From SZUA-186 sp039714155 (GTDB lineage Bacteria > Pseudomonadota > Gammaproteobacteria > UBA9214): a DNA stretch of 8,749 nucleotides. The stretch spans positions 1 through 8,749 of the forward strand of contig JBDLJX010000105.1 of NCBI GenBank assembly GCA_039714155.1, in the 5' to 3' direction. The position numbers were made by a program, and so were the translations under genes. Below are positions 1 through 6,353 of this stretch, piece after piece; the first letter of the stretch is position 1, and each line of letters starts with the position of its first letter. The notes beneath the pieces are model-generated. The model was not told where the DNA came from, did not search any database, and saw only the letters and a list, made by a program, of their open reading frames with translations.

Positions 1-100
1 GCAGCGCGCCCTCGGCACGCTGGTGCGGCAACTGGAACAGGCGAAAGAGGCCCGCCAGGTGCGCTGGTCGGTGGATGTCGACCCGGCGGACACTTTCTAA
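1..100 (+). CDS. priA: PriA primosomal helicase, C-terminal end only (partial)
   Basis: The frame beginning at base 2 reads 32 residues and a TAA stop at 98-100. The last residues, RWSVDVDPADTF, match the conserved end of the replication-restart helicase PriA, which normally finishes with an R-W-x-x-D-V-D-P block followed by a short hydrophobic tail. PriA is a DEAH/RecQ-like 3'-5' DNA helicase that reloads the replisome at stalled forks. Only this tail lies in the window, so helicase motifs and zinc-binding cysteines cannot be seen. The neighbour supports the call: priA directly upstream of argS is a common gammaproteobacterial order. The identification rests on a short tail plus context. Confidence 0.8.
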   Translation, partial: QRALGTLVRQLEQAKEARQVRWSVDVDPADTF

Positions 101-117
101 CAGTTTGCAAGATGCCG

Positions 118-150
118 GCCGGCCGGGATAATAGGCCGGCTTTATAAGGA
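118..150 (+). terminator. Possible intrinsic terminator after priA
   Basis: GCCGGCC at 118-124 (also repeated in register at 114-120) can pair with GGCCGGC at 134-140 across a 9-base AT-rich loop. TTTATAA follows, so the stem is strong but the U-tract is short and interrupted. It lies 17 bases past the priA stop. It is plausible as a terminator, but the weak T run leaves this uncertain. Confidence 0.4.
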
Positions 151-161
151 ATGAGTTCACC

Positions 162-349
162 CCAGAGGCGCAGAGATAGATCGATTCTTATGTAGGAGCG
201 GCTTTAGCCGCGAAGATTGTTGGAAAAATCCCGGATCAAATCGCGAATAAATTCGCTCCTACATATTTTATGTACGTACACTGTTGTCCCATTAACTCTC
301 TCTACCCGGATAGGAGAGGAGTATTAATGATTATCTCTGTGCCCTCTGG
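162..349. repeat. Long inverted repeat enclosing a REP-like pair
   Basis: CCAGAGGCGCAGAGATA at 162-178 is the near-exact reverse complement of TATCTCTGTGCCCTCTGG at 332-349, with one substitution and one inserted base. The arms resemble the dispersed 'cagaggcacagaga' type repeats seen in many proteobacterial genomes. About 150 bases lie between them, including the REP-like pair at 191-263. The whole could be a small non-autonomous composite element inserted between priA and argS. No coding sequence or clear target-site duplication was seen. Confidence 0.5.
191..263. repeat. Inverted pair of REP-like palindromes (TGTAGGAGCG type)
   Basis: TGTAGGAGCG at 191-200 is exactly mirrored by CGCTCCTACA at 254-263. 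Each end carries its own small hairpin: GCGGC-TTTA-GCCGC at 198-211 and GCGAAT-AA-ATTCGC at 243-256. The CGCTCCTACA core is that of the REP elements of Pseudomonas and related gammaproteobacteria, which are mobilised by RAYT-type transposases. Two oppositely oriented units form a classic REP doublet. No RAYT gene is in the window. Confidence 0.8.
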
Positions 350-400
350 TCTCTCCGATAACAAATCATTCAGCTAAATAGATGGCTTTCTAAATATCAA

Positions 401-2158
401 GTGAAAGAACACCTCGCACAATTACTGACCGATGCCGCCGCTATCCTGCAGGCCAGCGGCGACCTGCCGGCCGACCTGACACCGAATGTCATAATCGAGC
501 GCACCCGCGACCGGACGCATGGCGATTTTGCCAGTAACCTGGCAATGACACTGGCGAAACCGGCACGCGCCAGGCCACGCGATATTGCCGAAAAACTGGT
601 CGCTGCCATCAGCACTGACGGGCATATCGAAAAGATCGAAATCGCCGGCCCCGGGTTTATCAACTTCTTTCTCGGCCCGGCCGCGTATCACGCCGTTATC
701 GGTGAAATACTGGACGCCGGTGACAACTTCGGCCGCAGTGAACTTGGCGCCGGCAAGCGCATACAGGTGGAATTCGTCTCCGCCAACCCGACCGGCCCGC
801 TGCACGTCGGCCATGGCCGCGGCGCCGCCTACGGTGCCGCAGTCGCCGACCTGCTGGCGGCCGTTGGTTACGAGGTGCACCGCGAGTATTACGTCAACGA
901 CGCCGGCCGGCAGATGGACATCCTCGCCACCTCGGTATGGCTGCGTTACCTGGAACTCGGCGGCGAGGAATTCGATTTTCCGTCGAACGGCTACCGGGGT
1001 GACTATGTGCAGGACATTGCCGCGACCCTGCGACGCGAACATGGCGATGCCTGGCACCACACGGCGACGGAAGTCTTTACCGGTATCCCGGCCGATGCAC
1101 CGGAGGGTAACAAGGAACAGCATATTGATGCGTTGATTGCGCGCAGCCGTGCATTGCTCGGCGATAATCGCTACCGCTTCGTGTTCGAACTCGGGCTCAA
1201 CACCATTCTCGATGATATCCGTGACGACCTCGGCCTGTTCGGCGTCAACTACGAGGCGTGGTACTCGGAACGCAGCCTGGTGGAAAGCGGCGCGGTCAAC
1301 AAGGCCATCGAGCGCCTGCGCCACTCCGAACACGTCTACGAAAAGGACGGTGCGCTATGGTTCCGTTCCACCGACTATGGTGACGAAAAGGACCGCGTGC
1401 TGGTACGCGACAACGGCCAGACCACCTATTTCGCCTCTGATATCGCCTATCACATGGACAAACTGGAACGCGGCTTTGACCGCGTCATCGACATCTGGGG
1501 CGCCGATCACCACGGCTATGTGCCACGGGTGAAGGCCGCCCTGCAGGCGCTCGGTGACGACCCGGCAAGGCTCGACGTGCTGCTGGTGCAGTTTGCCGTG
1601 CTCTACCGCAGCGGCGAGAAGGTGCAGATGTCGACCCGCTCGGGTGAATTCGTCACCCTGCGACAACTGCGCAAGGAAGTCGGCAGCGACGCGGCCCGAT
1701 ATTTCTATGTCATGCGCAAGTGTGAACAGCACATGGACTTTGATCTCGATCTCGCCAGGTCACAGTCGAGCGACAATCCGGTTTATTATGTCCAGTATGC
1801 GCATGCGCGTATCTGCAGTGTGTTCCGGCAACTGGAAGAAAAAGGCCTGAACTGGGACCGCGAGCAGGGTACGCAGTCACTGGCGCAATTGACCGAGAGT
1901 CATGAGCAGGAGCTGCTGATCAACCTGTCACGTTACCCGGAAGTACTGGAGAGTGCCGCAGTCATGCATGAACCGCACCAGTTGACCAACTACCTGCGTG
2001 ACCTGGCGAATGATTTCCACACCTATTACAACGCCCATACCTTTATCGTCGATGATGCAACCCTGCGCAACGCCCGACTGAACCTGGTTGCCGCAACCCG
2101 CCAGGTCATCAGTAATGCGCTGGGTCTGCTCGGCGTATCGGCACCAGAGAGCATGTAA
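401..2158 (+). CDS. argS: Arginyl-tRNA synthetase (class I)
   Basis: This cytoplasmic enzyme charges tRNA-Arg with arginine using ATP. The 585-residue product has the usual length and domain order: an N-terminal tRNA-contact domain (about 1-90), the class I Rossmann catalytic domain, and a helical DALR anticodon-binding domain from about residue 460. The ATP-binding HIGH signature is HVGH at 135-138, preceded by the typical EFVSANPTGPL block. The position of the KMSKS loop reads KVQMSTRSG (407-415), the relaxed form usual in bacterial ArgRS. The GTG start at 401 is chosen because VKEHLAQLL matches the family N-terminus; no good Shine-Dalgarno sequence precedes it, so initiation may be weak or leader-dependent. 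The stop overlaps the next start (TAATG), indicating translational coupling with the SPOR gene. The large antisense frames opposite it are shadows. Confidence 0.97.
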   Translation: MKEHLAQLLTDAAAILQASGDLPADLTPNVIIERTRDRTHGDFASNLAMTLAKPARARPRDIAEKLVAAISTDGHIEKIEIAGPGFINFFLGPAAYHAVIGEILDAGDNFGRSELGAGKRIQVEFVSANPTGPLHVGHGRGAAYGAAVADLLAAVGYEVHREYYVNDAGRQMDILATSVWLRYLELGGEEFDFPSNGYRGDYVQDIAATLRREHGDAWHHTATEVFTGIPADAPEGNKEQHIDALIARSRALLGDNRYRFVFELGLNTILDDIRDDLGLFGVNYEAWYSERSLVESGAVNKAIERLRHSEHVYEKDGALWFRSTDYGDEKDRVLVRDNGQTTYFASDIAYHMDKLERGFDRVIDIWGADHHGYVPRVKAALQALGDDPARLDVLLVQFAVLYRSGEKVQMSTRSGEFVTLRQLRKEVGSDAARYFYVMRKCEQHMDFDLDLARSQSSDNPVYYVQYAHARICSVFRQLEEKGLNWDREQGTQSLAQLTESHEQELLINLSRYPEVLESAAVMHEPHQLTNYLRDLANDFHTYYNAHTFIVDDATLRNARLNLVAATRQVISNALGLLGVSAPESM

Positions 2159-2793
2159 TGGCAAGAGACTACAAACATCGCGCCGGCAGCAAAAACCGGC
2201 GCAACCCGGTATCGCCGTGGCTTGGCATGACGGCCGGACTGCTGATCGGCCTGTTTGTCGCTTTCCTCGTCTATATCAAGATGCTGGCACCCGGCACTCC
2301 GATGGCACCGGCCGGCACGGTCGAAATCCTGCCGGAGGCATCCACACAGCAGGATGCAGGTGACGTGCGCAAGGACAACGGCGCCGCTATTCCGCCACCG
2401 CCAAAACCGCGTTTCATCTTCTACTCGGAATTACCGGAGATGGAAGTGGTCGTACCGGAAGAGGAAATTCAGGCCCGCATAAAACAGCAGCCGGCACCGG
2501 TATCCGAAAAAACGACCCGCACGAAACCGGCCAGCAAAAAGCCGGTGGCCGCCTCGGAAACCTACTACCTGCAGGCCGGTTCCTTCCGTGGCGCCGAACA
2601 GGCCGACCGCTTCAAGGCCAGGCTGGCGATTATGGGCTTCGAGACCGATATCCAGACCATTACCATCAATAACAAGGACACCTACCACCGCGTTCGCGTC
2701 GGTCCGTTCAACGACCTCGCCACGCTCGACAAGGCACGCAGCCGGCTCGGCAAGCAGGGCATTGAAACCCGCACGGTGAAAATCAAGGGTTGA
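2158..2793 (+). CDS. SPOR-domain inner-membrane protein (FtsN-like)
   Basis: The product is 211 residues with a basic cytoplasmic N-terminus (1-19), one transmembrane segment at about 21-40 and a proline-, lysine- and threonine-rich periplasmic linker. A short block FIFYSELPEMEVVVPEEEI (86-104) is of the type found in gammaproteobacterial SPOR proteins encoded after argS. A SPOR domain fills about 135-211 (YYLQAGSFRGAEQADRFKARL through VRVGPF). SPOR domains bind peptidoglycan stripped of stem peptides at the septum, so this is an FtsN-like division factor, with the domain in the periplasm. The ATG overlaps the argS stop by one base. The distance from E. coli FtsN is large, so I leave the symbol blank. 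In many relatives hslV and hslU follow; here they do not. Confidence 0.9.
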   Translation: MARDYKHRAGSKNRRNPVSPWLGMTAGLLIGLFVAFLVYIKMLAPGTPMAPAGTVEILPEASTQQDAGDVRKDNGAAIPPPPKPRFIFYSELPEMEVVVPEEEIQARIKQQPAPVSEKTTRTKPASKKPVAASETYYLQAGSFRGAEQADRFKARLAIMGFETDIQTITINNKDTYHRVRVGPFNDLATLDKARSRLGKQGIETRTVKIKG

Positions 2794-2813
2794 TAATAAC
2801 AGAGGACTTGCAG

Positions 2814-2845
2814 GTCGGGTTAGGTGCGGAGCACCGTAACCCGAC
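2814..2845. repeat. REP-like hairpin at the convergent gene junction
   Basis: GTCGGGTTA (2814-2822) pairs with TAACCCGAC (2837-2845), and inside it GGTGC (2823-2827) pairs with GCACC (2831-2835) around a GGA loop, leaving a single bulged G at 2836. This GTCGGGTTA...TAACCCGAC palindrome is a widespread intergenic repeat type in gammaproteobacteria. It lies 20 bases past the SPOR stop and 44 bases before the end of the opposing DsrE-like gene, so it may end transcription from both sides. No T-tract follows on either strand. Confidence 0.75.
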
Positions 2846-2888
2846 ATTGGCCTACTTTGCTTTTCCTGACTTACGAACCTTCTGCGTA

Positions 2889-3227
2889 TTAAAGCGTAAT
2901 CACCTGGTCCGGCATATTCCCGGCCAGCGCACCGTATAAATCGGGGAAGCAACCAATCATCGCACCCTCCACCAGCTTGCCATCGATCTCGCGCTCGTAG
3001 CAGCACTGGTCACAGCCCATCAACAGCATGCCCTTCTCCTTCGCCACCCTGGCCAGACGTTCGCCGATCGGGTTATCTTCCACCAGCACATAGCAGTTGT
3101 CCTCGAAGAAGAACATGCCTGCCACTTCGACACCGTGACAATCTTCCTCGAGTTGCGGCAGGATCATCTTGCCGAGTTTGTAGGAAACGGTGTGACCCTG
3201 ACTGGAAAAGATATATGCAACTTTCAT
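2889..3227 (-). CDS. DsrE/DsrF-family sulfur-relay-like protein with CxxCC motif
   Basis: The product is 112 residues, soluble, with no signal peptide. The start MKVAYIFSSQGHTVSYKLGKM is a beta strand plus glycine turn typical of the DsrE/DsrF/TusD fold. It has six cysteines (30, 45, 72, 75, 76, 93); the cluster GCDQCCYER (71-79) is the probable active or metal/sulfur-binding site. The C-terminus (GAMIGCFPDLYGALAG) is glycine-rich and contains C93. DsrE-family proteins carry persulfide sulfur in trans-sulfuration or sulfur oxidation. It resembles the DsrE-related group I know as SaoD, but I cannot verify that without a search. Start support is good: AGGGAG at 3234-3239 lies six bases upstream of the ATG. 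No other dsr or tus gene is adjacent, so its partner is unknown. Confidence 0.75.
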   Translation of the reverse strand: MKVAYIFSSQGHTVSYKLGKMILPQLEEDCHGVEVAGMFFFEDNCYVLVEDNPIGERLARVAKEKGMLLMGCDQCCYEREIDGKLVEGAMIGCFPDLYGALAGNMPDQVITL

Positions 3228-3292
3228 TATTGACTCCCTGTTAACAGATTCTGGTGATAGACACGGGAGACTATATCAATAACTACCAGCTG

Positions 3293-3802
3293 CTAACATT
3301 CCTCCAGAATGCAACCGGCATCGGCATAGATCTCGAACTGTTCACGCAACATGATCCTGCCTTCATGCCAGACCCGGATCTCCCAGTGCCCTGGTTCAAG
3401 ATCTTTTTCCTCGTCAAGGAAAAAGATGTATTCAAAGAAATGTACATTGCGCAGTTTCGAGTATTGCAGGAGTTTGCCGCGTTTCCGGTGAATGCCGGCA
3501 CCCGGCCGTACCAGGTCGACATCCACGCGGGCCTCCAGCGGCAAATTGTAGAACACCGCAATTAGCTGCAGACCGTGTCCGGTCCACGCCGGTATACGCT
3601 GCGTTCTGGCCTTGACTTCGACAATGTCATAGTCATCCCAGCGATAACCGGTAGCAGCGAACTCATCCGCTACCAGCTTGCCGCCATCACGCTTGATATG
3701 TGCATGGTAAACCGCCCCGACATAGGCATCGGTGTTGGCATGACCGGCTGTCAAGACAGCCATCAGCAATAACAACAGCAGTCCATTCGTTAAACCGCGC
3801 AT
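3293..3802 (-). CDS. Small secreted protein, beta-rich, DUF3859-like (function unknown)
   Basis: The predicted product is 169 residues. Residues 1-22 form a signal peptide: a basic start (MRG), a leucine-rich core (LLLLLLMAVLTAG) and a likely cleavage after HA, so the protein is probably periplasmic. The mature part is rich in alternating hydrophobic and charged residues, suggesting a beta-sandwich, and ends in PGHWEIRVWHEGRIMLREQF, the style of Ig-like domains such as DUF3859; this family match is a guess. Two cysteines near the C-terminus (164 and 169) could form a disulfide. The frame is open to 3838, but I choose the ATG at 3800-3802 because GGAGGG lies seven bases upstream and the signal peptide then starts cleanly. 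It shares its orientation with the DsrE-like gene 65 bases downstream. Confidence 0.65.
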   Translation of the reverse strand: MRGLTNGLLLLLLMAVLTAGHANTDAYVGAVYHAHIKRDGGKLVADEFAATGYRWDDYDIVEVKARTQRIPAWTGHGLQLIAVFYNLPLEARVDVDLVRPGAGIHRKRGKLLQYSKLRNVHFFEYIFFLDEEKDLEPGHWEIRVWHEGRIMLREQFEIYADAGCILEEC

Positions 3803-3809
3803 ACCCTGT

Positions 3810-3815
3810 CCCTCC
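3810..3815 (-). promoter_or_regulatory. Ribosome binding site that fixes the start of the secreted-protein gene
   Basis: GGAGGG on the minus strand, followed by a seven-base spacer to the ATG at 3802-3800. It overlaps an alternative in-frame upstream ATG (3817-3815), which makes that longer start unlikely. Confidence 0.7.
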
Positions 3816-3891
3816 ATACGTCCCCGGCAGGTTAACATAAACTCATTGCATCAATCTTTTTACCACTGAATGTCCCCGGCGCCCGGCAACG

Positions 3892-4179
3892 TCAAGTGCA
3901 CGCTCCAGCACGACCTCGTGTGAAGGCAGCAAGCTTTTCATGCACCAGGCTCGCATCGATGCCGGTGATCTCCACAACTTTTTGAGCAGATGTGGACCCT
4001 GAAACAATGCGGATATCGTCCGTTGAAAGATTCAGGGCCGATGCCAGTAACTTTATGACAGCCTTGTTTGCCTTCCCCGCTTCCGGCGGCGCCCTGACTT
4101 TCACCTTGAGACGCTCGCCAAGCCAGCCGACGATAAACTCCCTGGATGAACACGGTATTACTTTCAGATCAATCTTCAC
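3892..4179 (-). CDS. DUF167 / YggU family protein
   Basis: From a GTG at 4179-4177 the product is 95 residues, the normal size for this family, and starts directly with the family's first strand (KIDLKVIPCSSRE). The signatures are clear: VIP-x-SS (8-12), GERLKVKVRAPPEAGKANKAV (21-41) and VSGSTSAQKVVEI (59-71). DUF167 is a small alpha/beta fold of unknown biochemical role, usually encoded near proC-yggT; here it is not. The frame stays open further upstream into the chrA coding region, but that extension reads as low-complexity basic sequence and matches nothing, so the GTG is preferred. It begins 23 bases after the chrA stop and is probably cotranscribed with it. The Shine-Dalgarno sequence is weak (AGGCAGG a few bases upstream). 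Confidence 0.85.
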   Translation of the reverse strand: MKIDLKVIPCSSREFIVGWLGERLKVKVRAPPEAGKANKAVIKLLASALNLSTDDIRIVSGSTSAQKVVEITGIDASLVHEKLAAFTRGRAGACT

Positions 4180-4202
4180 TGCACCTGCCTGTATCGAGGT
4201 AT

Positions 4203-5552
4203 TTACAGCAACAATGAGTAACCCAAACCAACGACGGCACATGCGCCTATAACCGGAACAATACCCATCCTGTATCTGAACAGGGCAACAAACGCTGCGG
4301 CTCCAATCACGGCGGAAAACCATTCGAACGTTGCCTCGAAACCCTGAGGCCATAGCACATGGTAGGCAAAAAAGACCGCCAGATTGAGAATGACACCCAC
4401 CACCGCAGCGGTTATGCCTGTCAACGGCGCCGTGAATTTGACATCATGCCTCGTTGCTTCTACTGCTGGTCCACCGAGCAGGATAAAAAGAAAGGACGGT
4501 AAAAACGTAAACAGCGTGGCGACGCTCGCGCCGGCCGCACCCGCCAGGGGAAGCATCTCCGGCCCAAAAAGCTCTTTGCTCCAGCCACCAACAAAACCAA
4601 CGAACGCGACAACCATGATTAGTGGTCCAGGAGTCGTCTCTCCCAGCGCAAGACCATCAATCATTTGTGTTCCGCTCAACCATGCATAGTGTTCAACGCC
4701 CCCCTGATAGACATAGGGCAAGACCGCATAGGCGCCGCCAAAAGTGACCAGCGCTGCCTTGGTAAAGAACCAGCCCATTTGCGCGAGCGTGCCTTCCCAA
4801 CCGTATGTATTTGCAAGCATGGCCATTACCGCACCGCCGATAAACAGCCCGACCAAAGCAAACACAATGAATCTGCTCCATTTAAATCGTGCATGTGCTG
4901 GAGCAGGGGTGTCATCATCAATGATCGCGGGCCCCCAGGAATCCTTCGAACTTCCATGATGCCCACCGGCCCTGAATTTATCGGGCGCAATGTGCGAACC
5001 GGCATAACCAATGATGCCGGCCATCAGCACGATATAGGGGAAAGGCACATCAAAGGCAAAAATCGCTATAAATGCAAGCAGCGCCATGGCGCGAAGCACA
5101 TTATTCTTCAAGGCCCTGGAGCCAATGCGGTAAGCCGCGAAAACAACAATTGCAGTTACGGCCGGCTTGATACCGTACAGAATGCCGGCTACTGCCGGTA
5201 CATCACCGTAGACAAGATAGATCCATGTCAGACCGATGAGAATGAAGAGTGAGGGGATTACAAACAGAACACCGGCGGCAATACCGCCCCATACACCGTG
5301 CATCAACCAGCCGATGTAGGTCGCCAATTGCTGCGCCTCTGGTCCCGGCAAAACCATGGTGTAATTCAGCGCATGTAAAAAACGATGCTCGGAAATCCAT
5401 CTGCGTTTCTCTACCAGCTCCTGATGCATCATGCTTATCTGGCCTGCCGGTCCGCCAAAACTGATAAATCCCAGCTTGAGCCAATAGAGAAATGCTTCCC
5501 GGAATGGCGCGTATTCTGGCCGTTCTGATACGACTTCCGCAATCGTTGACAC
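4203..5552 (-). CDS. chrA: Long-chain chromate transporter ChrA (CHR family)
   Basis: The 449-residue polytopic inner-membrane protein exports chromate, probably driven by the proton gradient. It has the duplicated architecture of long-chain CHR proteins. The N-terminal half carries FISFGGPAGQ (29-38) and LPGPEAQQLATYIGW (68-82). The C-terminal half repeats the pattern with LVTFGGAYAV (268-277) and TTPGP (306-310). A hydrophilic loop with a histidine pair and an IDDD stretch (about 190-222) joins the halves, and about ten hydrophobic segments are visible. The GTG start at 5552-5550 gives a typical N-terminus (REAFLYWLKLGFISFGGP); AGGA lies about 12 bases upstream, somewhat far. The next gene downstream is DUF167; the upstream neighbour, 92 bases away, is a nitroreductase. 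No chrB-like regulator is present. Sulfate or another oxyanion as true substrate cannot be excluded. Confidence 0.93.
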   Translation of the reverse strand: MSTIAEVVSERPEYAPFREAFLYWLKLGFISFGGPAGQISMMHQELVEKRRWISEHRFLHALNYTMVLPGPEAQQLATYIGWLMHGVWGGIAAGVLFVIPSLFILIGLTWIYLVYGDVPAVAGILYGIKPAVTAIVVFAAYRIGSRALKNNVLRAMALLAFIAIFAFDVPFPYIVLMAGIIGYAGSHIAPDKFRAGGHHGSSKDSWGPAIIDDDTPAPAHARFKWSRFIVFALVGLFIGGAVMAMLANTYGWEGTLAQMGWFFTKAALVTFGGAYAVLPYVYQGGVEHYAWLSGTQMIDGLALGETTPGPLIMVVAFVGFVGGWSKELFGPEMLPLAGAAGASVATLFTFLPSFLFILLGGPAVEATRHDVKFTAPLTGITAAVVGVILNLAVFFAYHVLWPQGFEATFEWFSAVIGAAAFVALFRYRMGIVPVIGACAVVGLGYSLLL

Positions 5553-5597
5553 GTTGACTTTTATCCTGATTTATTTGAAGAGCTACCAGTGATACAG

Positions 5598-5640
5598 CTC
5601 ACCTGACGAGAACCGCATCGCGTTGTCTGGTCGGGTTGAG
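5598..5640. repeat. Imperfect long hairpin between nitroreductase and chrA
   Basis: On the minus strand the arm that starts CTCAACCCGACCAGA (from 5640) pairs with CGGTTCTCGTCAGGTGAG (ending at 5598). By eye 15 of 18 positions pair, with two bulged bases and a five-base loop (CGATG). It begins four bases after the nitroreductase stop. No T-run follows, so it is a poor intrinsic terminator. The outer box ACTCAAC fits the RYYYAAC consensus of an attC half-site, but there is no GTTRRRY partner at the other end. It could be a degraded recombination site or simply an RNA 3' hairpin. Confidence 0.45.
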
Positions 5641-5644
5641 TGCC

Positions 5645-6250
5645 CTAAAATGAGTTTTCAAACACGAGGTCTTCAAGATCAAGTTGCCCCGGCTTTGGCC
5701 ATGGATCTTTGGTGCCTTTTCCGATCGCCACCATCGGACCCATGACATGATCTTCCGGTAAATTGACCAGTTCAGCGACCTTCTCAATATCAAAGCCGAT
5801 CATTGGGCAGGACTGATAGCCCAGTTCCTGGGCCGCAAGCATAAGAGTCTGCATCGCGATTCCAATCGAACGTTGCGCTTCGTCTCGTTGCAGCCATTCA
5901 CGCCCTTCGTGGAACGGACCCATCCAGTCAACCAGAAGCTCAGCGACTTCGTCTGGCGCATTCACCCAGTATTTTTCCGGATGCTTCTGCCAGGCCTTGA
6001 CGTCTGCCGTGAAAAGAACGAGTAGCGAGGCATCGGTCATTTGTGCCTGGTCATTTCCAAATTCCTTTCGTATTCTTGCGCGCAGCTCCGGGTCGCGAAG
6101 TATCACAAAACGCCAGTGCTGAATATTAAAACTGGTAGGGGACTGAATGGTTGCTTCCAGCAACTTCCGTTCTTCCTGCCCGGCAAGAGAACAATTATTG
6201 TCAAATTCCTTTACTGCACGCCTTTTATATATTGCTTCTATGGTATTCAT
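5645..6250 (-). CDS. Nitroreductase-family FMN oxidoreductase
   Basis: The product is 201 residues, soluble and cytoplasmic. The family's FMN-phosphate contacts are visible at the N-terminus (KRRAVKEFD, 9-17), followed by SPTSFNIQHWRFVI (37-50), which lines the flavin and substrate pocket. The later flavin strand is SCPMIGFD (147-154), and the C-terminal loop is GKGTKDPWPKPGQL (177-190). These enzymes form dimers and reduce nitroaromatics, quinones or similar acceptors with NAD(P)H; some also reduce chromate. The neighbouring chrA makes a role in oxidant or chromate stress tempting but unproven. The ATG at 6250-6248 has AAGGGA eight bases upstream (6259-6264), a good start. It lies about 100 bases downstream of the ubiA-like gene in the same orientation, separated by a nested inverted repeat. 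Confidence 0.88.
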   Translation of the reverse strand: MNTIEAIYKRRAVKEFDNNCSLAGQEERKLLEATIQSPTSFNIQHWRFVILRDPELRARIRKEFGNDQAQMTDASLLVLFTADVKAWQKHPEKYWVNAPDEVAELLVDWMGPFHEGREWLQRDEAQRSIGIAMQTLMLAAQELGYQSCPMIGFDIEKVAELVNLPEDHVMGPMVAIGKGTKDPWPKPGQLDLEDLVFENSF

Positions 6251-6281
6251 TTCAATTTTCCCTTATATAGTTTCCACCGAA

Positions 6282-6335
6282 CGCTCACATAACGGGCCTG
6301 CCAGCCACACGGCAAGTTGGCAGTAGCAGTGAGCG
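6282..6335. repeat. Nested inverted repeat between ubiA-like and nitroreductase genes
   Basis: The outer arms CGCTCAC (6282-6288) and GTGAGCG (6329-6335) match perfectly. Inside them CTGCCA (6298-6303) pairs with TGGCAG (6318-6323), and GCC (6304-6306) with GGC (6311-6313) around an ACAC loop. On the minus strand it contains GTTATGT (6293-6287), resembling the box that ends many attC sites, but this lies inside the outer arms and the opposite box (GCTCACT) is degenerate. It may be a relic cassette boundary or a transcription-end structure for the ubiA-like gene. Confidence 0.45.
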
Positions 6336-6353
6336 AAGCGAATGATTTGATTG

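Noticed and set aside
422..1333. 303-residue open frame on the minus strand opposite argS
   Set aside because: It is fully antisense to a gene with clear ArgRS motifs, and its translation matches no family I know; long antisense frames are expected in GC-rich coding DNA.
2431..3006. 191-residue minus-strand frame spanning the SPOR gene end and the DsrE-like gene
   Set aside because: It crosses a REP-like hairpin and overlaps two better-supported genes; its translation is low-complexity and arginine-rich.
3803..3838. Longer start (ATG at 3838) for the secreted protein
   Set aside because: It would bury the signal peptide behind an extra basic stretch, while GGAGGG sits at ideal distance from the ATG at 3802.
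4180..4353. N-terminal extension of the DUF167 frame to an ATG at 4353
   Set aside because: The extra residues overlap chrA, look like out-of-frame sequence and lie before the family's normal first strand; the GTG at 4179 gives the expected length.
4665..5252. 195-residue plus-strand frame inside chrA
   Set aside because: Antisense to transmembrane segments of ChrA, with no recognisable domain.
6265..6293. Apparent promoter (TTATGT, 17 bases, TATATA) before the nitroreductase gene
   Set aside because: The -35 match is poor and the predicted start would fall within the ribosome binding site.
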